Part shown: one piece after another, positions 34,906-46,100 of the stretch
Layout of the letters: every line of letters begins with the position of its first letter
Numbering within the stretch: position 1 is the stretch's first letter
NCBI RefSeq assembly: GCF_014274465.1
Contig: NZ_CP060394.1
Span: 3,162,001-3,226,000 of the forward strand
DNA from: Alloacidobacterium dinghuense
GTDB taxonomy: Bacteria > Acidobacteriota > Terriglobia > Terriglobales > Acidobacteriaceae
Reading direction: 5' to 3'
DNA length: 64,000 nt
Translations under genes and position numbers: made by a program
The notes under the pieces: generated by a model
The model's input: only the letters and a program-made list of their open reading frames with translations
Databases searched by the model: none
Told to the model about the DNA's origin: nothing

Positions 34906-35843
34906 GTCTCCTCGCCGCCATTCGCAAGCTCTGGCACACCGTTGTGTCACGCACCACAGCGACGTCGAAGAAGAGTTTCGTTCTACTCTCGACGCCTACA
35001 AGGAAGATTTAATCCGCCAGGGTCTGCCCGAAGAAGAAGCCCGCCGCAAAGCCCGTATCGACCTCGGCCAGCCCGTCGCCCAAAACGAAACTTACCGCGA
35101 CGCCATAGGCCTCCGCCCCTTCGATGAGTTAGGCGGAGACTTCCGCTACGGCCTCCGCGCCCTGCGCCGCAATCCTAGCTTCGCTGCCGTCGCCGTGCTC
35201 TCACTCGCGCTTGGCATCGGCGCCACCACGGCGATGTTCTCGCTCATCTATGCCGTCCTGCTGCACCCGTATCCCTACGCCGGCGCCGACCGCATCATGA
35301 ACCCCGTCATCATTGACGAGCAACATCCTGACGAGCCTCTCTGGTTTCCCCTTAGCAAGGAGCAATTTGATGACCTGCGCCTTGCAGTCCCGGTTGATTC
35401 GCCGCTTGGCTTTAACAGCTCGCACATGGAGATCACCGGCGGCGCTCTGCCGGAAGACATCTCGGGCATTTACCTCACAGAGAATGCTGGGATTTTCTTT
35501 AGTGTGCACCCCCTTCTCGGTCGCAACATCGAGCAATCCGATGCAGAGAACGGCGGCCACTCCGTCGTTGTTCTCAACTATCGCTTCTGGCAACGTCACT
35601 TCAGCGGCGATCCGCACATCCTTGGGCGAACGCTGGAAATCAATTACACCCCTTACACCATTATCGGGGTCATGCCGCGCAGCTTCGCATTCAATGACAG
35701 CATGGGCGTCGGCGATGTCTACCTGCCGGGCAGTCTGATGCGGGATCTTGCCAACGTTCCCTACATGGCCTACATACCGTGGATCAAGTTCCGGCCTCAC
35801 GTCACACTTGCCGCCGCCAACGCTGCGCTCGAGCCCATCGATG
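34902..35843 (+). pseudogene. ADOP/MacB-like (FtsX) ABC permease, frameshifted and truncated
   Basis: It starts ATG at 34902 with MSLLAAIRKLWHT, overlapping the PadR stop. Between about 34940 and 34955 the frame shifts, then HHSDVEEEFRSTLDAYKEDL continues in another frame through FRYGLRALRRNPSFAAVAVL (first transmembrane segment) and a MacB-type periplasmic domain (LGRTLEINYTPYTIIGVMPR). The protein stops making sense near residue LEPI at ~35843, where an opposite-strand GH42 relic begins. Intact ADOPs are about 800-880 residues, so more than half is missing. Confidence 0.82.
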
Positions 35844-36520
35844 GCACCTGGATCTCTTCTGTTTGGTCGGTGATCCGGACATTAAAGACAATCACAAGCT
35901 GCCGTTCGCTGACTTCAATCAACCGTGGGCGAACCTTGTCAGACGAAATGACCCGTTGCACCGCCTGACTTACGATCTCGCGGACGAGATCCATGCCCTC
36001 CTGGGAGCCGTCTTCGATGCTCGCTCCCGTCGATTCACACGACGCGATTATCTTCGCTGATCAGACTTTGATCGGAGTGAGGAAAGTATGCGCTTTAACG
36101 GTGGGCTTTTATGGGTTCTGTAAAACGTGAGTTGACCTTCAATATAGACACGTTCAGACGGCGGTAAATCTTCAGACATCGTGTTGTCCTTTATATCGTT
36201 CTGCATCATGTACAGACTTTCCTGCTCGCGGTAGCCGAACACCTCGGCAAGCCCAAACGCGGGAACCACAGGGTTATATACCATGTGCTCATCGCAGGAT
36301 GCGAACCCGGTTTCCAGAAGAGAGTGCGCCTCCGCCCTCGACGAATCGCCGCAAGCGCTCACAGGTCTCCTGCTTTGCTATGGGGTGCTATGGAGCAACA
36401 ATGACTTTGTATTTGTCGCTGTTGGCCAGGCTCTGAGGTTCGATGAAATCCACAAGGACATCGCTATTCCACAAAGCCTGGTAGTAGCCGGCAAAAAGAC
36501 TTGGTCGATGGGTCCTCATT
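35844..36520 (-). pseudogene. GH42-like beta-galactosidase, C-terminal fragments
   Basis: On the minus strand, joined across frames, one reads LFAGYYQALWNSDVLVDFIE and YKVIVAP followed by a stop, then GETCERLRRFVEGGGAL-like sequence, a frameshift, LLETGFASCDEHMVYNPVVP, FGLAEVFGYREQESLYMM, another shift, KAHTFLTPIKV, a stop, and finally GSQEGMDLVREIVSQAV. These match the trimerisation and C-terminal domains of GH42-type enzymes in order. At least two stops and two frameshifts are needed. The catalytic barrel is missing. Its 3' end abuts the truncated permease. Confidence 0.72.
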
Positions 36521-36689
36521 GCCACTCATGGCTTAGGATCGTAGCGCTGACCTGCGAGGCGAGAGTCTGAAGAGTAGCCGCAATGCCGTAGCGGTTAATG
36601 GTCATGGCGTTGCAACCTCCATGTACGCCGACATCAACGCCGGCTCGGATTATATCCGTGACTCCCGTCAGCATCCTGCCGAGCCCTCC

Positions 36690-37790
36690 CGCAACAATGC
36701 TGTTCCCTGGACGGCCCTCGAGTTCGACTCAGACTATGACCATCGATGATGTCTCCCTCTTCTACAATCCGGAATTTGTCGAGACGCTGAACGCGGCAGA
36801 ACTTGCAGGCGTTCTGGTCCATGAATCATGCACCGGCACTTCAGCACCACACACGTCGCGGTGACCGTAATCGAAAGCGCTGGAATATGGCATGCGACTA
36901 TGCCATTAACCCTTACTCCTGGATGCTGGGCTGACGCTGCCGAAGGACGTTCTCATCGACCATCGCTTTCGCGGCATGAGAGCAGAGCGCATCTACAACC
37001 TGACCGACGAACAGCAAGGTCAGGACAGCTCAAACGGGGAAGGAGAAAATGCGGATGCTGTTGCTCCGACGAGAGAGCGGGAAACAACCCGACAAAAAGA
37101 GTGCGGACGGCGAGCCCACTGCGCCGCAACACCGGGCGCCTTTGGTCAGGTGCTTGACGCTCCTGAGCCCAAAGGAGACGACACGGTAGCTGAACAGGCG
37201 GGAATGGAAGATAGCCGTCGAGCAGGCAGAGAACGTCGCAAAACCTGACTTCCCGCCGGTGTCACTCGGAGCCTCGAAGAATCCCAAGCTTCAGGCCTGG
37301 ATTGGCGTGAGTTGCTGCGCGCGGTCAGAAACCATTCCGTCTGACTACAGCTGGATGCCGCCAAACTGGCGGTACATCTGGGCTGGGCTCTATCTTCCAG
37401 GTGTCAGATGTGAAGACGCGGGGGATCGCCATCGCCGTGGACTGCTCGGGATCGATTCACGCTCGCCGACTGGGTCTCTTCGAGGCAGAAATTCGCTCGA
37501 TTCTCGAAGGAAAATGCCCGAGCCGGGTGCACGTGCTCTTTCAAATACTGAGGTCCATAAGACCGTGGTCTATCAAGCAGGGCAGCCTATCGTCCTTTAG
37601 CCCGATTGGCGGAGGAGGAACGAACTTCGCGCCCGTCTTCAGGTAGTTGGACGAGCGCGAAGTTGTGCCTCAGGCGCTCGTCCTCCTTAACGATCTATGC
37701 GGCTCATTCCCGAGAGAAGCTCCTACCTACCCCCGTATTGTGGGCGCGCCGGGCACCATTCGGGCAAGTGATTCCCATGAAAGCGGCTTA
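36690..37790 (+). pseudogene. VWA-like metallopeptidase (DUF2201-type), multiply frameshifted
   Basis: Pieces occur in correct order across frames: SLFYNPEFVETLNAAELAGV with VLVHE (zinc-site helix), then HHTRRGDRNRKRWNMACDYA, a stop, GLTLPKDVLIDHRFRGM, RAERIYNLTDEQQ, later ETIPSDYSWMPPN, WAGLYLPGV, AIAVDCSGSIHARRLGLFEA (VWA domain with its DxSxS metal site), IGGGGTNFAPVFR and finally FGQVIPM. These genes usually pair with a MoxR-type ATPase gene, which is absent here. At least four inactivating changes, so clearly dead. Confidence 0.75.
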
Positions 37791-38143
37791 GCATCCGCTT
37801 CCATAGGTAAGATCTTCACTTAGCTCTACCTACAGAACGACTTAGTGTCCGGATATAAATGGTCCGCCACTGGGCTTTGAGAGGATATTCCCCGGAATCT
37901 GCTGGATGCGACTGCAACCGGCATCGGTATCAGCGATGCGTTCCAGTTCATGACTGAGTACCCCGATCTGTTGCTCGCTGGTTCATCAAACGGCGGACCA
38001 TTTCTCATTAACCGTTAACCGTCCAAGTGAGGCACTTCCGATTAGCCACGTGGTCGGGCCGGCGCCTCTACTCATGTCATAACGATCCACTTTGGTTCAA
38101 AATATCTGCATGCTCCCTGAACCTTGCAGTTGAGACAGGCAAT
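37791..38143. other. Decayed intergenic stretch after the VWA relic
   Basis: 353 bp. One plus-strand stretch (about 37882-38015) reads ATATGIGISDAFQFMTEYPD and ends INR before a stop, and looks like the tail of a lost gene that I cannot name. Nothing else is supported. Confidence 0.4.
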
Positions 38144-39454
38144 TTAGGCGGGTCCTGTGCGTGGCGGTCTTATCAGTAGAAACAGACATGCGGTCGCGAC
38201 CAGCGGAAGTAACCCCGCGGCTAAAAACGCTGGCCCGTACGAGAATCGATCGACAGTCTTGCCGACAGCATAGGTAAACCCGGCGCCCGCCAGACCCGCA
38301 GCGAAGCCGCTCAAACCGGTAACCGTTGCTACCACGTCCTGAGGCAGCAGATCCGCTGGCAATGTCAAGCCCATAGTCGACCAGCTGGCGAATCCCCACA
38401 GCGCGACACAGACCAACGTAATGGCCAAAAGAGCATTGCCCACTCGTGCTGCGGGAATGCCGGCGAGCATTGGCGCGCAGCTCGCCACACACACCCACAA
38501 TCGAGCTCGAGTGACGGAGATTCCGTGCTTGACGCAGTAGCCTGAAAGGAAGCCACCGGTGAAGTTGCCGATATCAGCGGCGACAAAGGGAATCCACGCG
38601 AACAGAGCGATTCTCTTCAAGTCGAACCCGCGGTTATCCGCCAGGTATTGCGGCAGCCAGAAGACGTAAAACCACCAGATAGGATCTGTGAGTGCACGGC
38701 CGAGGACAATCGCCCAAACGTTGGGATCGCGCACCAATGTCAACCACCGCTCCGCGCCCCTTTTCTCCGATTTCGATGCTGTCTGCCGCCCTGCTCGAAT
38801 CAGCGCAACCTCTTCGGGGAGCACACGGTGATGACGATCGAGAGGCTGGTAGATGCGCAACCATGCCACCAACCATATAAATCCCAATGCGCCTGAGAAG
38901 ACGAACGACCATCGCCACCCGAAGGCAAGCGCAATCCAGGGAATAATCAGCGCGGCAAGTGAGCCTCCGACGCTCGACCCGCTATCGAAAATCGCAACGG
39001 CAACGCTCCGCTCCTCGCTGGGAAACCACTCAGCCACAGTCTTGCTCGCGCCCGGCCAATTGAGACCTTCGCCGATACCGAGCATGAAGCGAAATAGGAT
39101 GAAGGCAGAGACTGATCGGGCGAACACCATCATAATATTGACCAGCGACCACCACACTACAGCAATGGCCAATCCGATGCGTGTTCCTATGGCGTCGAGG
39201 AAAATGCCTCCGATCAGCCAGGTAAGCGCATAAGAAATCTGAAAAGCTCCAATGATCTTTGCCAGATCGGTGTGTGTAAGGTGAAATTGAGCGGCGATGA
39301 CCGGGGACAGCACAGAGAACGTCTGACGGCTGATGTAGTTGATCGTCGTCGAAAAGAAGAGTGTCCATACGATCCACCAGCGCGTTCTTCCCACGCGCCG
39401 TCGAGTTCTGGCAGGCAGCGCTTCCGGCTGCTCAACATCAGCTGATGAGCTCAT
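38144..39454 (-). CDS. MFS transporter, anion:cation symporter (hexuronate/galactonate-like), cluster A
   Basis: A 436-residue, 12-helix MFS protein of the ACS/ExuT type. Diagnostic: RWWIVWTLFFSTTINYISRQ in helix 1, LGIGEGLNWPGASKTVAEWF and FDSGSSVGGSLAALIIPWI between helices 4 and 6, and FASWSTMGLTLPADLLP late. Homologues carry sugar acids such as galactonate or glucarate into the cytoplasm. It is the last gene of the five-gene operon running from the TonB receptor at 46446, and its start lies 43 bp after the oxidoreductase stop. It is related to the MFS gene at 55438 in cluster B. Confidence 0.9.
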   Translation of the reverse strand: MSSSADVEQPEALPARTRRRVGRTRWWIVWTLFFSTTINYISRQTFSVLSPVIAAQFHLTHTDLAKIIGAFQISYALTWLIGGIFLDAIGTRIGLAIAVVWWSLVNIMMVFARSVSAFILFRFMLGIGEGLNWPGASKTVAEWFPSEERSVAVAIFDSGSSVGGSLAALIIPWIALAFGWRWSFVFSGALGFIWLVAWLRIYQPLDRHHRVLPEEVALIRAGRQTASKSEKRGAERWLTLVRDPNVWAIVLGRALTDPIWWFYVFWLPQYLADNRGFDLKRIALFAWIPFVAADIGNFTGGFLSGYCVKHGISVTRARLWVCVASCAPMLAGIPAARVGNALLAITLVCVALWGFASWSTMGLTLPADLLPQDVVATVTGLSGFAAGLAGAGFTYAVGKTVDRFSYGPAFLAAGLLPLVATACLFLLIRPPRTGPA

Positions 39455-39497
39455 ATGGTTTCGGCTTCGGCTCTTTTCTTTTGCAGCGATGGTTCGG

Positions 39498-40922
39498 CTA
39501 CCCAGCTACCGGATGATCAACGATCTCTTCCTTGTGTGGATCCCAGTAGAGTTTTTTGCCACTCCAGTAAGACTGTGCAGCCATGATGATCACAATGGAG
39601 TGCGAAAATCCGTGATCCACATTTGCATTCGGCTGTACACGCGATTGCATGGACTTGAGCCAGTTCGTTACATGAATGACGCTGTCATCACCGGGACCAT
39701 CTGAGTTCGGCGCTTCTGCTCCTTCCACCTTGACGATCTCCTCATGATCTCCCGCCGGCACGCTTACTGGTAGTGAGGTTTCCAGTGGCGATCCGGAGTA
39801 TTCATCTCTGCCCCCTTCACCGCTGATGGTAAAGAGCGATGCTCCTTCGCCACCATAATTCGCGATCGTGCCGTCGCGGCCCTGAATGCGCGAAAAACTG
39901 CGATAGCTGTTGCCAAAAACCGTTTTGTACGTGTAAAGAAATCCTTTGGGATAGGTGACAGCCGCGACGCAAGTATCAGGATTTTCGCGCCCATCCTTCC
40001 ACGCAAATACTCCACCATTCGCTACCACACTTTCAGGATATGTTTCGTCCGTCCACAGATGCACCAAGTCGCTGCCATGACTCATCCACTGATCAAAAAT
40101 CCCGGAGGAGAAGTTCTTGTAGAGTCTGAACTCAAGGTAAACGTGAGGATCGAATGGCTGATAGGGCTTGCCGAGCAGCCAACGTTGCCAATCCGTATCT
40201 TCTTCTCGGAGTTGCGAATTCCTACCGAGCAGCCATTCCTTCCATTCCACGTTGCGGTCCTGCAGCATTTCGCGGGAGATCCCGGTATCGGCGCCCACAA
40301 ACCGCCAGCGCTCTTCATTAACATTCCACTCCTGTTCGATGTGAACGATCTTGCCGATGCGGCCAGCGCGGATCAGATCCCGTACCGCAAGTTGATACGG
40401 CTCGCTGCGATGTTGCGAACCAACCTGAACCATTTGCCTGGAGGCATTCACCGTGTCGCGCGTCTCCTTCGCCTCTGACAACACATTGGCAAAGGGCTTC
40501 TCCACATAGCAGTCCTTGCCTGCGCGCACAACCTCCGCGCAGAGCTTCGCGTGTTGAAAATCGCCGGTCGCTATCATCACTCCATCGATATCCTTACGCG
40601 CCAACATCTCTTCGGAGTATTTGTATGTTTGCGGAGTGAGGTTGAATGCCTCTTTCACCTGGGCAGCCCGCCGTTCGCGGGCAAGGCTCCAGATATCGCA
40701 TACGGCGACAGTTTCGACAGGAATCTGTTTCGATGCCAGCTGCACCATGTGCACGTGTCCATGGCTACGTCCGCCACATCCCAATTGCGCCAGGCGTATG
40801 CGATCGTTCGCACCCAGGACACGCGCATAAGAACGCGCATCCATCCCGGCCACTAGTGCCGCTCCGACTGCCTGCTTGATGAAGGTTCTGCGGTCTGTAC
40901 CGCCATTCAACTCATCACTCAT
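39498..40922 (-). CDS. Tat-exported Gfo/Idh/MocA oxidoreductase, cluster A
   Basis: About 474 residues with a Tat signal (DRRTFIKQAVGAALVAG) and an NAD(P)-binding GFO_IDH_MocA domain: LAQLGCGGRSHGHVHM, then GVMIATGDFQHAKLCAEVV and the Glu-Lys-Pro motif YVEKPFANVLSEA. The C-terminal half is a long beta-sheet domain (HVYLEFRLYKNFSSGIFDQW). Exported members probably keep a tightly bound cofactor and modify sugars in the periplasm. GGAGAGAGAG precedes the ATG at 40922. It lies between NagB-like and MFS genes of cluster A. Confidence 0.9.
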   Translation of the reverse strand: MSDELNGGTDRRTFIKQAVGAALVAGMDARSYARVLGANDRIRLAQLGCGGRSHGHVHMVQLASKQIPVETVAVCDIWSLARERRAAQVKEAFNLTPQTYKYSEEMLARKDIDGVMIATGDFQHAKLCAEVVRAGKDCYVEKPFANVLSEAKETRDTVNASRQMVQVGSQHRSEPYQLAVRDLIRAGRIGKIVHIEQEWNVNEERWRFVGADTGISREMLQDRNVEWKEWLLGRNSQLREEDTDWQRWLLGKPYQPFDPHVYLEFRLYKNFSSGIFDQWMSHGSDLVHLWTDETYPESVVANGGVFAWKDGRENPDTCVAAVTYPKGFLYTYKTVFGNSYRSFSRIQGRDGTIANYGGEGASLFTISGEGGRDEYSGSPLETSLPVSVPAGDHEEIVKVEGAEAPNSDGPGDDSVIHVTNWLKSMQSRVQPNANVDHGFSHSIVIIMAAQSYWSGKKLYWDPHKEEIVDHPVAG

Positions 40923-40982
40923 CTCTCTCTCCGTCTGTTGCGGCCAAGTCATAGGTGGCGGTCGTGCTGCAAACCATACGAG

Positions 40983-41783
40983 TCACGGTCTGGGAAACAG
41001 GTCGTCCAACTCAGCAGCCGAAGCCTCATCCAGATAGATTGTGGCGTTGGGATGTGCACGTAGGATGGTAGCAGGGCAATTGGTAGAAATCGATTCAGTC
41101 AGGCTGCGGCGAACAATCCTTGCCTTACGGCTTCCTGGAACCGACACGATGAGTCGCGGCACGCGCAGAAGTGCCGGAATTGTGATCGTGATGGCAGATT
41201 CAGGAACCTCATCAGTGCTGGCAAACCATCCCTCGGCAGCCTGTTGCTCTTTGCAGACAAGGTCAAGGTGAACAACCTTCACGTCCAAGGGATCATTGAA
41301 ATCGGCTACTCCTGGATCGTTGAACGCGAGATGTCCATTTTCTCCGATTCCCAAGAGACAGATCTGAGGCTCGGCGGCACGTAGCTTCGCGGCATAGTCA
41401 TGGCTGAATGCCTCGGCATCAGGCGCAGTACCATCTACTTCATTGAATTCTTTCAGACTCACCTTCTCCGTCAGTTTCTCTCGCAGGTATCCGCGAAACG
41501 ACGCCGGATGGCTGATCGGAAGGCCGATATATTCATCCATGTGAAAACCGCGCACCTTGTTCCAAGGAAGGTTGTTGATCTTCGTAAGCGCGTCAAGCAT
41601 ATCAAGCTGCGAAGCACCTGTAGCGAAAATCACATTGATTGTTGTGTGACGTTTTTCAATTTCCTTGATGGCCTCCGCTACTGCCTGTGCCGCCGCCCTT
41701 CCCATAGAAACAGCATCCGGATAAATCTCGACTTTTGCGGCCTCAACCTGGAAGCTTCGCATCCTATCCTTCTCTACCAGCAT
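40983..41783 (-). CDS. NagB-like glucosamine-6-phosphate deaminase/isomerase, cluster A
   Basis: A 266-residue protein of the NagB/6-phosphogluconolactonase fold: NVIFATGASQLDMLDALTKI (phosphate loop), FHMDEYIGLPISHPASFRGY and LLGIGENGHLAFNDP. Classical E. coli NagB has NDGHIAFNEP; here the acidic lid residue Glu is Asp and the Asp is Asn, though the Asn also occurs in other NagB. The active-site variation and context suggest a related amino-sugar or sugar phosphate rather than certain GlcN6P. It follows the amidohydrolase gene and precedes the oxidoreductase in one operon. A second NagB-like gene is at 56745. Confidence 0.85.
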   Translation of the reverse strand: MLVEKDRMRSFQVEAAKVEIYPDAVSMGRAAAQAVAEAIKEIEKRHTTINVIFATGASQLDMLDALTKINNLPWNKVRGFHMDEYIGLPISHPASFRGYLREKLTEKVSLKEFNEVDGTAPDAEAFSHDYAAKLRAAEPQICLLGIGENGHLAFNDPGVADFNDPLDVKVVHLDLVCKEQQAAEGWFASTDEVPESAITITIPALLRVPRLIVSVPGSRKARIVRRSLTESISTNCPATILRAHPNATIYLDEASAAELDDLFPRP

Positions 41784-41914
41784 TCCTAATGCTCCATATA
41801 CTCGTGAATTTATTCGGTTATCGTAACTTCTCAGCGTTGCACCTTTGCACGCTTCAAGCGATCGCTATGTATCGTTCATTCCTTGTTGGCTGAAACCTGC
41901 GAATAATGAACCGC

Positions 41915-43069
41915 TCATCGTTGAGCGGTTATGACTCCTGGGATCCAGTGCAGAGCATTGTCATGGTAAAGCTTGTGCAGTACTGCAGGGGGAAGAGCTA
42001 ACCCCTGGACCTGATGATCTCTGTATTGAAGGAGATCGGATGTCGCCAGGAAGCGCCAATCGAAGGCGTAGGAACTCTCCCACTGCTTCACCGCATCCTG
42101 AGCTTTTGCTTCTGCGGCAAGGCTGTGATCCGTCGCATAAATCAACCGATCCTGGTACTTCTCGATGAAGGCAATCGCATCTGCCCGCGGCAGCATGACA
42201 ACGTAAGGCATGCGAGCTGCTATATCGACTGCGAAGTTCGGATAACGGTCAAGATGATCCGCCAATTGTTTGAAATCGGCTTCCATACTACCCAGGTGCG
42301 CACCCACAACTCGAAGCTTCGGATTCATCTCGAGGACATGATCGCGAGCTACCAGAATTGCCGCTTTCGATGGCGCATTCGCTTTCTTATACATGTACCA
42401 CTCTGGGTGATGCATGTAATACTCATAATCTGCTGCTTTAGGAGTCGGCGGCTCCCAGATAGTATTTGGATCAGCCACATGAGCGATGAGTGTTTTATCG
42501 CGATCTGAAATTTCCTTATAAATAGGTTCAAAAACAGGATCGTCCGGCATCAGATAGTTTCCCTTGGGATCTTTAACCTGTTCGCCAATGTTCTTCCAGA
42601 TCTTCACTGCTGCTGCTCCGTGATTGAAATCGCCATCAATCTCAGCAATGGCAGTCTTCTTGAAAGAAGGCTCGCGGTACAGAAACGGATCAAATGTGGT
42701 GCACATGGTTGCATGGCCGTGGCTGTTATTCACAAAGTCCGAAACCTGGCGCCTCTCTACATCCAGCGACTTCTGATCGGGATCGCGCGCCACAACAATG
42801 TCGAGAATATGGAGATTCAGCCGTTCAAGCAACGCAATCAATTCAGGCGCGTTTTGATAGACATGGGTATGTGTATCGATGGGATCGAGCGCAGTGAATT
42901 GCTGAAGCTCTTGGACAGCGAACGGCCCGGTTACTGGAGCCTCGATGGCTGAAGAGGATGTACCTTGCGCCGGCAGCGTGGCCCTGCATCCGCACACTGC
43001 CGCTGCGGCATATATGAGCAAGAATGTCCATGCCAATTGCCATTTCATTCCAAGATGTGCTCGTCGCAT
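41915..43069 (-). CDS. Amidohydrolase, lipoprotein-type, cluster A
   Basis: About 384 residues. The N-terminal signal ends in a lipobox-like AAAVCGC, so it is probably a lipoprotein at the outer or inner membrane face. The catalytic TIM barrel of the amidohydrolase_2 type has PIDTHTHVYQN (HxH), Lys in AAVKIWKNIGE, His in LIAHVADPNTIWE and VVGAHLGSMEADF, and the acid in ATDHSLAAEA. Substrate unknown; enzymes of this type hydrolyse lactones or decarboxylate. The ATG at 43069 has GAGG nearby and is preferred over 43108 and 43048. It follows the TonB receptor at 56 bp. Confidence 0.86.
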   Translation of the reverse strand: MRRAHLGMKWQLAWTFLLIYAAAAVCGCRATLPAQGTSSSAIEAPVTGPFAVQELQQFTALDPIDTHTHVYQNAPELIALLERLNLHILDIVVARDPDQKSLDVERRQVSDFVNNSHGHATMCTTFDPFLYREPSFKKTAIAEIDGDFNHGAAAVKIWKNIGEQVKDPKGNYLMPDDPVFEPIYKEISDRDKTLIAHVADPNTIWEPPTPKAADYEYYMHHPEWYMYKKANAPSKAAILVARDHVLEMNPKLRVVGAHLGSMEADFKQLADHLDRYPNFAVDIAARMPYVVMLPRADAIAFIEKYQDRLIYATDHSLAAEAKAQDAVKQWESSYAFDWRFLATSDLLQYRDHQVQGLALPPAVLHKLYHDNALHWIPGVITAQR

Positions 43070-43125
43070 ATGGTGCCTCACTTTATTCGGTCCGAAGAGT
43101 CGGTGCATTTTGAACTGGTACTCAG

Positions 43126-46100
43126 CTAGAAATTGATCTTGGCTGAGAGTTGCGCGATGCGAGGCGTGTTGGCGCCCGTAATGCTGCCGAATCCTCCCGA
43201 ACCCACTGCCGTGACTGGACTGTTTAGATTGGTGTGGTTCAGCAGATTGAAGTATTCCGCTCTGAACTCAAAGTTGCCATCCCCTTTGAGCGGGAAGGAA
43301 CGCACCAGGCCGGCATCCCAATCAAAGTAGCCAGGTCCCCGGAACGCGCCTTTGGTTACGTTGCCGAAGTTACCTGTCGCAGGCAACGCGAACACTGAGG
43401 GATCGAAATAGTTCTTGCAGACAGCACTCGCTTTGCAGGCTCCTGCACCATAGGGCTGGCGGCCATTCCATTGGGCGCGATCCTGAAGTAATCCGGTTTG
43501 CGAGATATCCGAGCCAGCGGTGATGGTAAGGGGCGCTCCGCTCTGGATTTGGAAGATGCCTGTGCTGCGCCAACCATTCACGATGGCGCGCATGATCGAG
43601 TTCCCTTCTGAAAGCCGGGGGAACTGCCATACATACGACGCTGAGAAGACGTTTTGCCGGTCGAAATCGGAAGGTCCTATATCAAGCGCTTTATAGTTGG
43701 GCATGTAAATGGAATATGCATATGGATTCCCCGGTCCATTGGAAGGCGTAGTGTTACCTGTCAGATAAGGCAGTGTGTCCATCGACTTCGAGAAGGTGTA
43801 GTTCGCCAGGATGCTGAAGCCTGCCGCCACTTTTTCCTGAATCGATGCCTGCAGAGAGTTATATGCGGAATTACCGCTCATGCTGGCTTCGCCGATGTTC
43901 GTATATCCGGCGAAATACCGACGCTGGTCCGTACTTAACTTGCTGCCTGGAATGTAGGTTGCCGGGTTCAATTGGTCGTCGACGAATAAGTGGCTCGCGT
44001 GTGCTCCTACATAGGCGAGTCTTGTTGTCATGTTATTGGTCACCTGCTGCTCGAGAGTGACGTTCCAGGCATACGTCACAGGAACCTGAAAGTCTCCAGA
44101 AGGGTCGAAGGTGTTCGCTTGAACGGGAGTTGGAAACACGACATTCTTAGGCGGCGGCACTGGCGCCGGAAATGGATTGTTGATTCCTTCATATGGGTTG
44201 CTGAATGGCCCTACAGGGTTTGTTAGAGATACCGACAACGAAAACGGACTGATCTCAGAAGGAATGCTGTTCATGATAGCGGGCTGACGCGTGTCATAAA
44301 ACATGCCCGCACCGCCGCGAAGACTCAGCTTGCCATTGCCCATTACGTCCCACGCAAATCCTACGCGGGGCATGAAGTTTTTGAACGATGATCGGACGCC
44401 TTGTTCCGGAACGCCCGTGTCGCCGGGAAACAGTAGGCCTGGAGGCGCGTTGGTGTAAACAGTCGAGGTGCGGCCTGCGGCGTAAGCGTCGGGATTGAAC
44501 TGCTCTACCCGATGAAACAACTCACTCCACGGCAGGAAAGGCTCATACCGGATACCGTAATTCAGGGTGAACCGCCGCGTCAGGTGCCAGCTGTCCTGAG
44601 CATAAAATCCATAGAACTGATTACGCGCGTTGTAATACTGACCCGCCCCTTGATTAAAGGTATAGAGGTATCCAAGCAGGAAGCTGGCGAGGGCATAGTT
44701 CGTGTTATTGGAATTGAATGCGAAGGTGCCAGGCTCGTTGAACTCGTTGTTGAGATCGACCTTGCTGATTTCCGCATGTACGCCAAAGGCCAGGTTGTGA
44801 TTTCCCTTCACCCAATGGAAGTCGTCGGCGAGTATGTAGTTATTGCGCTGAAACTCGGCAAAGGCGCTGTCGCCGAAGGTGAAGAATCCTGTGGCTGCAA
44901 TGCCAACGATCGCTTTCTGTGCAGGCTGATAGATATTTACGCCGAAGTCTGCCACGCTCGGTGAATTGGACAACGGACCGCGCTCCGACACCTCGCGTGA
45001 GTAATTGACGATAAGTGAATTGAGTATGTTGGGGGTGAAGACATGCGTTTCTGACGCTAGTGCGCTTTGCACCCTGATGTTGGAATGGCTCGCATATGTG
45101 AGCAGATTGGAGGAATTCAGAACGCCTGCGTTTGAGAAGTCATTCTGGTAGTAGTGAAGCGTGATATGATCCTTCGATCTAAAGTCCTGGTCTCCGCGGA
45201 CAAGGATCTCGTCAAAGTTCTGTGCAAGAGGATTCTGATAAAAGACGGAACCGCTTCCGCCGATACTCGGAAGATCCTTCATGAGCGCCACCGAAGCGGG
45301 ATCAAATGTGGACGGATCGATGAAGTTGTTTGGGTAAGGCGCTCCGGTGTGCGGATTCGTAATCTGCACGGCTTTGCCGAGTGGGTTGTCCGGATTCGAA
45401 GCACTGAGCATCGCGGAAAAGTCGCCAGCGAGGTTTGCCTGTGTCGGGATAAACGCATTCACGCCACCCTGCTGGTCACGGATGATCGTCTTCTGGTACC
45501 CCACAAAAAAGAAAGTGTGCTTGCTGTGAAACAGTGGAGGGATCGAAACCGGGCCACCGAAGGTGCCGCCAAACTGGTTGCGCTTCAAAGGGTCAACTGT
45601 TGAAGCGAAATAGTTCCGGGCATTAAAAACGCCGTTGCGAACGTATTCAAACAGATTTCCGTGATAGGCCTCGGTGCCCGACCTCGAGACGATGTTGACG
45701 ACGCCTCCCGCATTTTGGCCGTACTCGGCGTTGTAGTTGCTCGTCTGAACGCTGAATTCCTGTAGAGCATCGGGGAATGGGAACGGCTGATTGACATTGG
45801 TGTATTCGTCGATATTGTTGCCGCCATCGAACATATAGCTTGTATCTGCTGTTCGCGCGCCGTTTACAGATACAGTTACGGCGGCCGGAAACGTCTTGGT
45901 CACACCTTGATCAGCATTGTCGACAGGCCCGAGGACGACGCCTGCCACCAACTCAGTCAACTGTGCCGCATTTCGTCCGTTTAACGGCAGGTCGTTCACG
46001 CGGGTCCGATCAATCACTTGAGACAGTGTCCCGGTAGTCGTATCTACCTGAACGGCGTTCGCTGAGACTGTGACCGTCTGCGAAGCTTGCCCTACCTGCA

